Shown one piece after another: positions 43,252 through 51,370 of a stretch of 58,128 bases of DNA; within the stretch, counting starts at the first letter, position 1; every line of letters starts with the position of its first letter. The DNA is from Falsiroseomonas oryziterrae (GTDB taxonomy: Bacteria > Pseudomonadota > Alphaproteobacteria > Acetobacterales > Acetobacteraceae). The translations under genes and the position numbers were made by a program. The stretch is taken from assembly GCF_021864505.1 (NCBI RefSeq), contig NZ_JAKJIB010000002.1, positions 1-58,128 of the forward strand, written 5' to 3'. The notes below the pieces were generated by a model. The model saw only the letters and a program-made list of their open reading frames with translations, searched no databases and was not told the origin of the DNA.

Positions 43252-43833
43252 CTAGCGCGCCGTGGCGACGCTCCGCTGCTCGGGCCGCGGCCCGACGGGC
43301 ACCATGATGTGCGCATAGGGCGTGCCGGCCCACATCACATAAGGGCCGCCATGGTGATGCGCGGCGCCGATCGCCTGCAGCGATGCGGCATCCGGCGTCA
43401 GGATCATGATGTGCGGGCCCTCGACCATCCAGTCATTGGCCGCAGACGGCGTCGTCGCGTGCGGATCGATGTTGCTTGCGCCGCCCGTCGCGCTGTCGCC
43501 GGCCATCATGTAGGCGAAGGCGACGCGCGGGACGGTGAAGGGCTCGCGCTTCGACCAAGCCTGGATCCAGCCCATCCAGACCTCGTCCACGCACATCGGG
43601 CCGGCGATGCCGGGAGGCGCCGGCAGGCAGGTGAAGCCCGGCGGCCCCTCGCGCAGGACGTTGCCGTCGAAATCCGCGACGCGGACGGTGCCGCGCAGCG
43701 TTGCGGGCGCGGCGCTGAGGGCGCTCTCGATCATCGCCGCGCGGTCCGCGGCGCTGGGCGGCGACTGCGCCGTCGCGGGAAGGGCCAGCCCCAGCGAGAC
43801 GGCGGCGCCGGCGAGCAAGACAGGCCTGATCAT
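43252..43833 (-). CDS. Exported conserved hypothetical protein
   Basis: 193 residues from ATG 43833, behind GAGGAG. A signal peptide (MIRPVLLAGAAVSLGLALPATA) is cleaved before QSPPS. The mature part has two conserved-looking blocks: GFTCLPAPPGIAGPMCVDEVW, shortened here as two cysteines about 14 residues apart, and the C-terminal VEGPHIMIL then GGPYVMWAGTPYAHIM. Proteins with this ending are widespread in bacteria without a known function. The His/Met-rich end could bind a metal, which is a guess. Last gene before a convergent neighbour. Confidence 0.75.
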   Translation of the reverse strand: MIRPVLLAGAAVSLGLALPATAQSPPSAADRAAMIESALSAAPATLRGTVRVADFDGNVLREGPPGFTCLPAPPGIAGPMCVDEVWMGWIQAWSKREPFTVPRVAFAYMMAGDSATGGASNIDPHATTPSAANDWMVEGPHIMILTPDAASLQAIGAAHHHGGPYVMWAGTPYAHIMVPVGPRPEQRSVATAR

Positions 43834-44111
43834 GTCGCTCTCCTCTTTGCTGAGGAGGCGCCGCGGCCATCCGCCGGTCGAGGGCGCGGGCCGGTTGGGC
43901 GGCTGCGGGCACCTCTGACGGCCCGCGAGGACGCGCGACGGCCCGACCCGGTCTCGTCCCGCGCGGGCGCCGGGAGACGGGAGCCTGGACCGCCGCGCAA
44001 CATATGGCCGCTGAGGGCTATGTACGCGCAACGCACAAAGGCGCGCGCGGCGTTTCAAGGCAAAGGCGGCGCGGTGCGCGAAGGCTGGGCCGCGCCCTCG
44101 TCAACCGGACC
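43834..44111. other. Non-coding gap between minus-strand genes
   Basis: 278 bases between the exported protein and the carbamoylase, both on the minus strand. It has a short AT-richer island (44000-44040) that could hold the promoter of the exported-protein gene; I could not fit a convincing -35/-10 pair. Confidence 0.4.
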
Positions 44112-45071
44112 TCAGGGCGTCCAGACCGGCGGCGGCTCGCTGCCCACCTGGCTCGTGATGCGTGTGTAGTGCTCCGGCCGCCGGTGGCGGGCGAAGTTGA
44201 AGATCGTGCTGCGGCCCAGCTCGCACATGCCGAGGTCGCATTCGGCGGTGATCACCTCGTCGTCCCAGCTCGTCGCCTGGGCCATGATCTCGCCCTGCGG
44301 GTTGACGATGATCGAGTGGCCGAACAGCTCGTGGCCGTCCTCCGTCCCCGCCTTCGCGACGCCGACGCCGAAGCAGGCATTCTGGTAGCAGCCGGCCTGG
44401 ATCGAGAGATGGCTGTGTGCGACGCGCAGGTGATGCGCCTCGAAGCCGCGGTTCTCCATGTTCAGGCTCGGCGTGTTGTAGCCGAGCATGACGAGTTCGA
44501 CCTGCTGCAGCCCCAGCACGCGCCACGCCTCGGGCCAGCGGCGGTCGTTGCAGATCATCATGCCGATATTGACCGGCCCGGCGCTTCCGACCGGCGCGCG
44601 GACTACCGGGAAGCCGAGGTCGCCCGGCTCGAAGTAGCGCTTTTCCAGGTGCTGCACGCGGCGCACCGGGTCGTACTCTGCATGGCCCGGCAGGTGGACC
44701 TTGCGGTACTTCAGCGCGACCTGGCCGGAGGGGTGCACGTAGATCGCCGTGTTGAAACGCCGGCCCTCCGGCGTCTTCTCCGCGTAGCCGAGGTGGAAGC
44801 CGATGTTCAGCCGGCGTGCCGCATCGAACAGCGGCGCGGTCGCGTTGGACGGCATCGCGTGCTCGTACCAGTGGTCGGCCTCGGCGAGGTCTTCGTGGTA
44901 CCAGCGCGGGAAGAAGGTGGTCAGCGCGAGCTCGGGATAGACCACCACCTCGGCGCCGCGGCGCGCCGCCTTCTCCATCAGCGCGACCATGCGCGCGACG
45001 GCGACGTCGCGGCCCTCGGCCTTCTGGAGTGGCCCCATCTGGGCGGCGGCGACGACGAGGCGGCGCGACAT
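44112..45071 (-). CDS. N-carbamoyl-D-amino acid hydrolase (nitrilase superfamily)
   Basis: 319 residues from ATG 45071 (AGGGA upstream). The Glu-Lys-Cys triad is Glu47 in PELALTTFFPRW, Lys124 in KYRKVHLPGH and Cys174 in ICNDRRWPE. These stretches match the Agrobacterium D-carbamoylase closely. The enzyme removes the carbamoyl group from N-carbamoyl-D-amino acids, giving the free D-amino acid, CO2 and ammonia. It is the last step of the hydantoinase route. A second copy lies at 47836. Longer starts (up to 45200) lack support. Confidence 0.92.
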   Translation of the reverse strand: MSRRLVVAAAQMGPLQKAEGRDVAVARMVALMEKAARRGAEVVVYPELALTTFFPRWYHEDLAEADHWYEHAMPSNATAPLFDAARRLNIGFHLGYAEKTPEGRRFNTAIYVHPSGQVALKYRKVHLPGHAEYDPVRRVQHLEKRYFEPGDLGFPVVRAPVGSAGPVNIGMMICNDRRWPEAWRVLGLQQVELVMLGYNTPSLNMENRGFEAHHLRVAHSHLSIQAGCYQNACFGVGVAKAGTEDGHELFGHSIIVNPQGEIMAQATSWDDEVITAECDLGMCELGRSTIFNFARHRRPEHYTRITSQVGSEPPPVWTP

Positions 45072-45206
45072 GCGACGGATTCCCTGAACTCCGAGAGCCG
45101 ACGACATAAACGTGCCCCCCGCATCACGACCAGCCTGCCACCCCGGCCCGCCCTTGCGGGGACGCCATGCAGCCTCTAGGGACGGAGCGTCAGGGGACAC
45201 GGATCC

Positions 45207-45836
45207 GTGAAGTCATTGCTCCAGGCTGCCTGCGCCGCAGCCCTTGTCGCGACGCTCGTCTCTGCGCCGGCCCAGGCGCAACTCCAGCCGAACGACCCGC
45301 GCCTGATCCAGGATCGGCGCGACCGGGCGATCGGCGTGTGGTACGGCCGCGCCGCGGAGGACGGCATCCTGCGCGACATCGCGACCCAGCCCTGGAATGC
45401 GAACTGGGGCGACCAGTTTGCCGGCGTCACCTACAGCGGCCGCATCACCCGCTTCTGGACGCATTTCACTCTCGATGGCGAGGTCGGCGCCGGCTACCGC
45501 TGGGGCACCGACACGCCCGAGGCCTGGGGCGCCTTCTATGTCCGCTTCGACGGCTTCCCCTGGCGCAACACGCTTCTGACCAGCTTCGGCCTGTCCACCG
45601 GCCTGCATTGGATCAACCGCCTGCCGGAGGTCGAGACGGGAACCGCGGCGCAACCCGAGCCGAACCGCTCCAAGTGGTTGCACTACTTCTCGCCCGAGAT
45701 CGCCTTCGCCCTGCCCTCCGCGCCGCAGCACGAGGTAGCGATCCGCTACGCTCATCGCAGCGGCATCTTCGGCAGCTTCAACGGCGTGTGGGAAGGCTCC
45801 AACGTCCTGATGATCGGCTACCGCTACCGGTTCTGA
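45207..45836 (+). CDS. Outer-membrane beta-barrel protein, PagL/acyloxyacyl hydrolase-like
   Basis: 209 residues from GTG 45207 (GGGGA upstream). A Sec signal peptide ends at AQA-Q. The rest has alternating aromatic/polar strands and ends in YRYRF, the terminal-Phe outer-membrane signal. Near the C terminus, HRS followed by a Glu 13 residues later recalls the His-x-Ser and Glu of PagL lipid A deacylases, though the usual Asn after Ser is Gly. It could trim lipid A 3-O-acyl chains or simply be a related barrel. Confidence 0.65.
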   Translation: MKSLLQAACAAALVATLVSAPAQAQLQPNDPRLIQDRRDRAIGVWYGRAAEDGILRDIATQPWNANWGDQFAGVTYSGRITRFWTHFTLDGEVGAGYRWGTDTPEAWGAFYVRFDGFPWRNTLLTSFGLSTGLHWINRLPEVETGTAAQPEPNRSKWLHYFSPEIAFALPSAPQHEVAIRYAHRSGIFGSFNGVWEGSNVLMIGYRYRF

Positions 45837-46143
45837 CGGCGCCTCACTCCGGCTGCGTTTCGGCTCGGGGAGCCGCGAGGGCCGAGGCGGCGACCGCCTC
45901 GCCGCCGCGCAGGCGCGTCACCCGCGCGCAAGCGCGACCGGGCGGTCAAGAAGCCGCAGACCGCCCGTCCCCTGCAGCCCTGCCCCGGCAGCGCGCGCAC
46001 TGGCAGGCGGCGCGCACACGAAGTTTTCGGTTTCCGTCCAGTCCTCCGGGTCGTAGCGACAAGCGTTAGCTGCAAACGTATACGAGTGGATCCGGAGCGC
46101 CCGCTTGGCCCCGAAATCGAGGTATCCCGGGGGTGGAGGGGTC
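45837..46143. other. 307-base intergenic region with hairpins and a candidate promoter
   Basis: Three hairpins follow the barrel gene: CGGCTC/GAGCCG (45861-45875), CGAGGCGG/CCGCCTCG (45883-45901, CGA loop) and CGGGCGGTC/GACCGCCCG (45939-45967). These could end transcription. Further on, an AT-richer stretch holds GCGACA (46056-46061) and TATACG (46079-46084), 17 bases apart, a plausible promoter for the next gene; the -10 overlaps the palindrome CGTATACG. Confidence 0.5.
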
Positions 46144-47808
46144 GTGCGCCCTCGTCAGAGCCCAGCACCCCTGGCTCCCGCTACCGCCCCTCGCCTGTGG
46201 CACGTCGTCGCCCGGACTGAGGGCGCGGCCACACGATCTGCCGATCGCCAGCACCGGTCCGCCTGGTTTGCATTGCGCCCGCCGGTCGGCCGGAATATCG
46301 CGCTCGGCGCGCTGGTGGTCAGCCTGATGGCCGTTGCCGCCGCGATCCGCGGCTTCGAATACGACGAGGCCTATCTGCATTTCTATGTCGCCGGCCTGGC
46401 CAAACTCGCCTGGCCGATCGAGCCCCTGCCGGTCGGCATCCTGCGAGGCTGGATCGAGGGGCAGACGGCCGGCTTCGGCCGCATCGCCAGCGACCTGGTG
46501 GAACTCGAGCACCATCCGCCACTGCATTTCTGGATCATGGCGTTGTGGCGCGAGGTCTTCGGACCCGGCCACCTGGTGGCGCGGGTCTTCTCGGTGCTCT
46601 GCACGGCCGGCGCGCTGGCCCTGGTGCCGATCCTGGCCAGGGTGGCCCGCGTGCCGCCGCTGCCCGCCCTGGCCTGCACCGCCTTTGCCTACGCCGTCTT
46701 CTACCCCGGCACGCTCGCGCGCGCTTACGCGCTGGCGCTGCTGCTGACGCTTGCGGGCAGCCTCGCCCTGGCGCTCCTGCTGCGCGAGATGCAGGAGGAG
46801 CGGCCGCGGCAGCGCCTCGACGGGGGGTGGCTGGCCTTTGCGGCCGGGCTCGCCTTCGGCCTCGCGGGCTTCTCGCACTACCTGGCGATGCTAACCGCGA
46901 CGGCGCTTCTCTGCAGCTTCGCCGCAAGCGCGCTATGGCGCCGGCGGCCCCTGCCGGTCCTGTTCACGGGGCTCGGCCTGCTGCCGCCCTTCGTCGCCGT
47001 GCTGGCGGTGCGCGCGGACCAGGGCTCGGCCGAGTGGTTCCACCCGAACTTCGAGCCCGCGCGCGACCTCGTCCGCCTCGTCGAAGTGCAGGCGGCGGCG
47101 CTGTTCGCGCGGACGCCGGTGCTGTTCGACGAGCCCTGGCGCGCGCTGCTCGCGCTCGCGATCGCGCCCTGCCTGCTCCTCGTCGGCCTCGCCCTGCTGG
47201 CCGCCTCGCGCCGGCTCCTCACCGATCCCGTTCGCCGGATGCTGCTGGCCGGGGCGCTGGCCATGCCGGTCGGGCTCGTGGTGCTCGGCGCGCTGACCGA
47301 CCGCGCGCCCTTCGTCTCCCGCTATTTCAGCTATGGCATTCCCTTTGTCGCGCTGTGCTTCGCTGCCGGGCTCGGCGAGATCGCCAGGGCACGGCCGCGG
47401 CTCGCCGGCGTGATGCTCGGCTACGTGCTGTTCTGGCAGGTGGTCGGGGCCGGATCGCAGGTCGTCTGGCCTGCCACGCAGCAGGAGTTCCGGGGCATCG
47501 TCGCAGCGGCGTCGCGGCACTGGGAACCGGGCGCCTCGGTCCTCGCGGTGCCCATCGGCTACGACGGGATCGGCAAGAACGCCCCCTATCTCTGGGAAGC
47601 GCCGGACGACTGGCCGATGGCGGTGGTGAACGAGCACAATCCGGCGGGCGAGTTCCTCGCGCGGCTGGGTTCGGCGCGCCGCATCCTGCTCGTCACCTTC
47701 GTGGAGGTGAGCGGCGAACTCGCCGTGGAGGCGCTGCACGCGGCACTGCCGGCGGCGGGCTGGCGGCTCCAGTCCACCGAGCCGCATCTCGAGGTCTGGA
47801 CGCGCTGA
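46144..47808 (+). CDS. Membrane glycosyltransferase-like protein (GT39/ArnT superfamily)
   Basis: About 554 residues. GTG 46144 is chosen for its strong ribosome site (GGAGG just upstream); TTG 46105 and later starts are possible. The first lumenal loop has the family's acidic FEYDEAYLHFY and the HHPPLHFW motif, followed by ten or more membrane helices and a soluble C-terminal domain. Such GT-C enzymes transfer sugars from polyprenyl phosphate donors to lipids, proteins or glycans on the periplasmic side. The acceptor cannot be read from the context. Confidence 0.8.
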   Translation: MRPRQSPAPLAPATAPRLWHVVARTEGAATRSADRQHRSAWFALRPPVGRNIALGALVVSLMAVAAAIRGFEYDEAYLHFYVAGLAKLAWPIEPLPVGILRGWIEGQTAGFGRIASDLVELEHHPPLHFWIMALWREVFGPGHLVARVFSVLCTAGALALVPILARVARVPPLPALACTAFAYAVFYPGTLARAYALALLLTLAGSLALALLLREMQEERPRQRLDGGWLAFAAGLAFGLAGFSHYLAMLTATALLCSFAASALWRRRPLPVLFTGLGLLPPFVAVLAVRADQGSAEWFHPNFEPARDLVRLVEVQAAALFARTPVLFDEPWRALLALAIAPCLLLVGLALLAASRRLLTDPVRRMLLAGALAMPVGLVVLGALTDRAPFVSRYFSYGIPFVALCFAAGLGEIARARPRLAGVMLGYVLFWQVVGAGSQVVWPATQQEFRGIVAAASRHWEPGASVLAVPIGYDGIGKNAPYLWEAPDDWPMAVVNEHNPAGEFLARLGSARRILLVTFVEVSGELAVEALHAALPAAGWRLQSTEPHLEVWTR

Positions 47809-47835
47809 GCACGCCGATGGCCGCGTGCGCCGACC

Positions 47836-48783
47836 TCAGTCGGGCGGCGTCGCGCCAACTTTCTCGACGATCGCGCCGTAATGCTGCGGCCGGCGGTGCT
47901 GGGCAAAGTTGAACATCTTCTCCTTGCCCTGCCGGCAGGCGTCGAGATCCACCTCCGCCACGATCACCTCGTCGCCGAGCGTCTTGGCCTGCGCCACCAC
48001 AACGCCGTTGGGGTCCACGATGCAGGAGCCGCCGATCAGCCCGGCGCCGTCCTCGTTGCCCGCCTTCGCCACGGCCACCGCCCAGGTCGCGTTCATGTAG
48101 GCATTGGCCTGGGCGGCGAGCGTCGAGTGGAAGGTGCGCAGCTCCGCGCTCTCGCTCTCGCCCCCGTTCGGGTCGTAGGCGGCCGAGTTGTAGCCGACCA
48201 TCACCAGCTCGACCCCGCCGAGGCCGAGCACGCGCCAGCCCTCCGGCCAGCGGCGGTCGTTGCAGACCAGCATGCCGAGCACCGGCCGGCCCCAAGCCTC
48301 AGGCCCGCGCGCGACGGGGAAGCCGAGGTCGCCATACTCGAAATACATCTTCTCGAGTTGCTGGTAGCGCTGCCCGTCCTTCACCCGGTCGGAGCCCGGC
48401 AGGTGGACCTTGCGGTACTTGAACAGGATCTGTCCGTCCGGCCCGACCGTGATCGCGCTGTTGAAGCGGTGGCCATCCGGGGTGAGCTCCGCATAGCCGA
48501 CATAGAAGCCGACGCCGAGTTCGCGTGCCCGGTCGAACAGCGGCTGGACGCGCGGGTTCGGCATCGCCGTCTCGAAGCAGCCGAGCAGCTCCGGGTCGTC
48601 GCGGTCCATCGGCCAGCGCGGAAAGAAGGTGGTGAAGGCGAGCTCCGGGAAGACGACGAGCTTTGCGCCACGCGCCGCCGCCTGCTCGAGCAGCACGATC
48701 ATGCGGGCGAGCGTCGCTTCGCGGCGGTCGGCGCGCTGGGTCGGGCCCATCTGGGCGCCGGCAACGGTGAGGATGCGGCTCAT
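47836..48783 (-). CDS. N-carbamoyl-D-amino acid hydrolase, second copy
   Basis: 315 residues from ATG 48783, overlapping the stop of the small gene before it (ATGA), so start by coupling rather than by a strong ribosome site. Triad: Glu47 in PELAFTTFFPRW, Lys125 in KYRKVHLPG, Cys174 in VCNDRRWPE. Related to, but clearly diverged from, the enzyme at 44112: an altered loop at SDRVKDGQRY and a different binding-side segment around YNSAAYDPN. It probably prefers other N-carbamoyl substrates. Last gene of the operon that begins with the hydantoinase. Confidence 0.9.
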   Translation of the reverse strand: MSRILTVAGAQMGPTQRADRREATLARMIVLLEQAAARGAKLVVFPELAFTTFFPRWPMDRDDPELLGCFETAMPNPRVQPLFDRARELGVGFYVGYAELTPDGHRFNSAITVGPDGQILFKYRKVHLPGSDRVKDGQRYQQLEKMYFEYGDLGFPVARGPEAWGRPVLGMLVCNDRRWPEGWRVLGLGGVELVMVGYNSAAYDPNGGESESAELRTFHSTLAAQANAYMNATWAVAVAKAGNEDGAGLIGGSCIVDPNGVVVAQAKTLGDEVIVAEVDLDACRQGKEKMFNFAQHRRPQHYGAIVEKVGATPPD

Positions 48784-49067
48784 CGGAAGAGGTCCCGTAT
48801 GTCCTGGCGCGTGCCGCCGAAGCCCCGCCACAGGCCGATGAAGCCGGCGACGAAGCCGAGGCCGGCGAAGAGCCCGCCCATGCCCGGTCGGTCCGGGATC
48901 AACGACGGACCGACTGCGGCACCAAGGAGCCCGGCCATCAACCCGAAGCCGCAGGCGAGCATGAACTGCGTCATCCCCGGCTTGTTCCGCGCCTCGCGTG
49001 GCGGCGCAGGGCGCGAGGGCCGCGGCGGCCGCTTGATCCAGCGCTGGTGCTTCGGACGGTCGGACAT
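48780..49067 (-). CDS. Small two-helix membrane protein, hypothetical
   Basis: 95 residues. A basic, Pro/Arg-rich first third (to about residue 31) is followed by two hydrophobic segments (FMLACGFGLMAGLLGAAV and GLFAGLGFVAGFIGLW) and a charged end (RQDIRDLFR). Glycine-rich helices suggest close packing. No known family. It lies between the AhpD-like gene and the carbamoylase and overlaps the latter, so it is part of that operon. Confidence 0.7.
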   Translation of the reverse strand: MSDRPKHQRWIKRPPRPSRPAPPREARNKPGMTQFMLACGFGLMAGLLGAAVGPSLIPDRPGMGGLFAGLGFVAGFIGLWRGFGGTRQDIRDLFR

Positions 49068-49101
49068 GCGGTCGGAGGTTTAGACCCGGGCCGGTGGGCC
49101 G

Positions 49102-49674
49102 TCAGCCCCGCACCGCCGCGGGCCCGATCGGGCAATTGGCCTCGCGGCTCACCAGGTCGAAGACGAAGAGCATCTTCGCCATGCCGGTCAGCACCGCCGC
49201 CACCATCGCGAGCTCCACCTGCTCGGCCTCGGTGAAGAAGCGGCGCAGTTCTGCGGCCAGCGCCGGCGTCACCTCGCCCGCCATGTTCGGCAGCGCCATC
49301 TCGTCGGCGAGCGCCAGCACCGCACGCTCCCGCGCATCGAAGACCGGTGCGGCGGGATCGCCGATGGCGGCGATCTGCGCCGGCGTCACGCCCGCCTCCT
49401 CGGCCGAGCGCGTGTTGCCGCGGTTGCAGAAGGCGCAGCCATGCAGGGTGGACAGGCGGAGCCGCAGCAGCTCCTTCGCGCGGCGCTCGACGCGCCCCTT
49501 GAAGAAGACCTCGGCGTAGAAGCCGTCATAATACCAGCCGAGCAGCTCCGGCGCCTGGGCGAGCACCTCGATCAGCGTCGCCTCGCCGCGCACCTGATCC
49601 GCCGTCTCCGCCGCCTTGCGCCAGCGCTCCGGCATGGCGGCGCGGGGCAGGGGCGGGATGCGCGGGTCGGGCAT
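49102..49674 (-). CDS. AhpD-like / carboxymuconolactone decarboxylase family protein
   Basis: 190 residues from ATG 49674. The redox motif CAFC (Cys80, Cys83) within LSTLHGCAFCNRGNT is that of AhpD-like peroxidase-family proteins, and the helical pattern around it matches. Members reduce peroxides or peroxiredoxins, or are of unknown role. Its start shares one base with the stop of the preceding gene (TGATG). Why it sits in a hydantoinase operon is unclear. Confidence 0.86.
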   Translation of the reverse strand: MPDPRIPPLPRAAMPERWRKAAETADQVRGEATLIEVLAQAPELLGWYYDGFYAEVFFKGRVERRAKELLRLRLSTLHGCAFCNRGNTRSAEEAGVTPAQIAAIGDPAAPVFDARERAVLALADEMALPNMAGEVTPALAAELRRFFTEAEQVELAMVAAVLTGMAKMLFVFDLVSREANCPIGPAAVRG

Positions 49675-49955
49675 CAGCGCCGGCCGCGCAGCAGCAGGGC
49701 GATCGCCAGGATCGGCACGATGATCGCGAGCTTCCCGCCGACCAGCGCGAGCGGGAGGCCGAGCGCCATCACGCCGATGAGCCCGAGCCCGGCCGCGCCG
49801 AGCAGCACGGCGCCGAGGATGCCGAGCGGCGTCCAGCGCACCGCCGGTTCCGGCGGCGGATTGGGGAGGCCATTGAGGAGCTTCGCGCGCGCCTTCTCGT
49901 CGACCTCCGGCTCGAAGATGCCGCCCCGTCGCGGCCTCGGGCTCGTGTCGCTCAC
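49674..49955 (-). CDS. Small membrane protein, hypothetical
   Basis: 93 residues. The first half is soluble, with an acidic stretch (EPEVDEKARAKLLNG) and NPPPEPAV, and the second half has two hydrophobic segments (about 42-62 and 68-88) ending in LLLRGRR. No known family. It overlaps the hydantoinase stop by four bases and the next start by one, so it is translated with them. Confidence 0.7.
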   Translation of the reverse strand: MSDTSPRPRRGGIFEPEVDEKARAKLLNGLPNPPPEPAVRWTPLGILGAVLLGAAGLGLIGVMALGLPLALVGGKLAIIVPILAIALLLRGRR

Positions 49956-51340
49956 GGCTCGAGCGCCGAGCGGCGGTGCTGGCGCGGCACGAAACGGCCA
50001 TCACCCGGCTTCGCCAGCACCTGCGCCCCGTCCCAGACCTGCGTCCCGCGCAGCCAGGTCGCCGCGACCCGCGCCTTCATCACCCGCCCATGCCAGGGCG
50101 ACCAGCGGGCATCCTCGCGGTCGCGGATCTCGCGCTCGTCGAAGGCATGGTCGCCGGGCTGCAGGACGCAGAAATCGGCATCTGCGCCGAGGCGGATCCC
50201 GCCCTTCTTCGGATCGAGGCCGTGGAAGCGCGCCGGCTCCTCGGAGCACATGCGGGCCATGACGGTCGGCGGCAGGCCGCGCTCGACCAGCAGCGTGTAC
50301 ATCAGGGGCGCGTAGCTCTGCATGCCGGTCAGCCCCGCGCCGACGGCGAAGATGTCGCCCGCATATTCCTTCCGCTCCCGCGGCCAGGGCGCATGGTCGG
50401 TCGAGACATAGGCGACGATGCCCTCGGCCATCGCGCCCCACATGCGCTCCACCTCGGCCGCCGTGCGGAAGGGCGGATTGCATTTCCCGAAGCCCTGGAG
50501 GCGGACGATGTCCTCCTCCGTCATGCAGAGATACTGGATGCAGGCCTCGCCCGAGGTCTTCGCCCCCTGGCCGCGGTACATCCGCGCCAGCTCGAAGCCG
50601 CGCGCGAGCGAGGAGTGGGCGATGTGCACATGCGCCCCCGTCTCCAGCGCCATCTCGAAGATCTCGAGGTCGGCCATCGTCTCGGTGATCGGCGGACGGG
50701 TGCGGCAATGCCAGATCGGCGAGGTGTTGCCCGCGGCCTTCGCGGCCTCGGTCAGCTTCACCACCAGCTCCTGGTCCTCGTTGTGGACCGCGACCATCAG
50801 GCCGGTGGTCGCGATCTCCGCGAAGGCGGCGAGCATCGTCGGGTGGTCGATGCGCGGGAAGCGGTGCGCGTCATATTCATAGGTGGAGACCTTGAAGGCC
50901 GAGGCGCCGGCCTCGGCCAGCCCGGCGATGTCGTCGAGCCCGCCGGTCTTCTTGATCGTCCCGTAGAGCGCGACGTCCACATGCGACGTCCGCTCGACCC
51001 AGCCGACCTTCTCCCTAAAGATCTCCGCCGAGGTGACGGGCTGCGGCACGTCGTAGGGCATGTCGCAGACGGTGGTCACGCCACCCGCCGCGGCCGACAT
51101 GGTCGCCCCCTCGATCCCAGGCCAGCCGGTGCTGCTGGAGGTGTGCATGTGCCCGTCGACCAGCCCGGGCAGGATCAGCCGGCCGCTGTAGTCCGCGATC
51201 GTCTTGGCCGGCGGCGGCGCGCCCTCGCCGATCGCGGCGATCGTCTCGCCCCGCACCGCGACATAGCCGCCCGGCACCACCCGGTCCGACAGCACCACGT
51301 CGCCGGTCAGCACGAGGTCGAAGGGCGCGGCGTCGGTCAT
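49952..51340 (-). CDS. Allantoinase/hydantoinase-type amidohydrolase
   Basis: 462 residues. The two-metal site of cyclic-amidohydrolases is complete: His64 and His66 in DGHMH, the carboxylated Lys150 in ASAFK, His186 in VHNED, His242 in HIAHSS and Asp315 in STDHAPW. The family covers allantoinase, dihydroorotase and D-hydantoinase; KCNPPFR and the HMHTSSS start favour the allantoinase/hydantoinase branch. It should open a cyclic ureide to an N-carbamoyl acid, the substrate of the carbamoylase encoded at the end of the same operon. First gene of the operon. Confidence 0.9.
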   Translation of the reverse strand: MTDAAPFDLVLTGDVVLSDRVVPGGYVAVRGETIAAIGEGAPPPAKTIADYSGRLILPGLVDGHMHTSSSTGWPGIEGATMSAAAGGVTTVCDMPYDVPQPVTSAEIFREKVGWVERTSHVDVALYGTIKKTGGLDDIAGLAEAGASAFKVSTYEYDAHRFPRIDHPTMLAAFAEIATTGLMVAVHNEDQELVVKLTEAAKAAGNTSPIWHCRTRPPITETMADLEIFEMALETGAHVHIAHSSLARGFELARMYRGQGAKTSGEACIQYLCMTEEDIVRLQGFGKCNPPFRTAAEVERMWGAMAEGIVAYVSTDHAPWPRERKEYAGDIFAVGAGLTGMQSYAPLMYTLLVERGLPPTVMARMCSEEPARFHGLDPKKGGIRLGADADFCVLQPGDHAFDEREIRDREDARWSPWHGRVMKARVAATWLRGTQVWDGAQVLAKPGDGRFVPRQHRRSALEP

Positions 51341-51370
51341 GCAGCTTGCTCCATGGTCTGAGCGCCCACG

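Noticed and set aside
45836-45875. Possible fourth copy of the CCTCA repeat
   Set aside because: CCTCA is present, but the spacer differs and the following stem is not in register with an (A)TCC loop.
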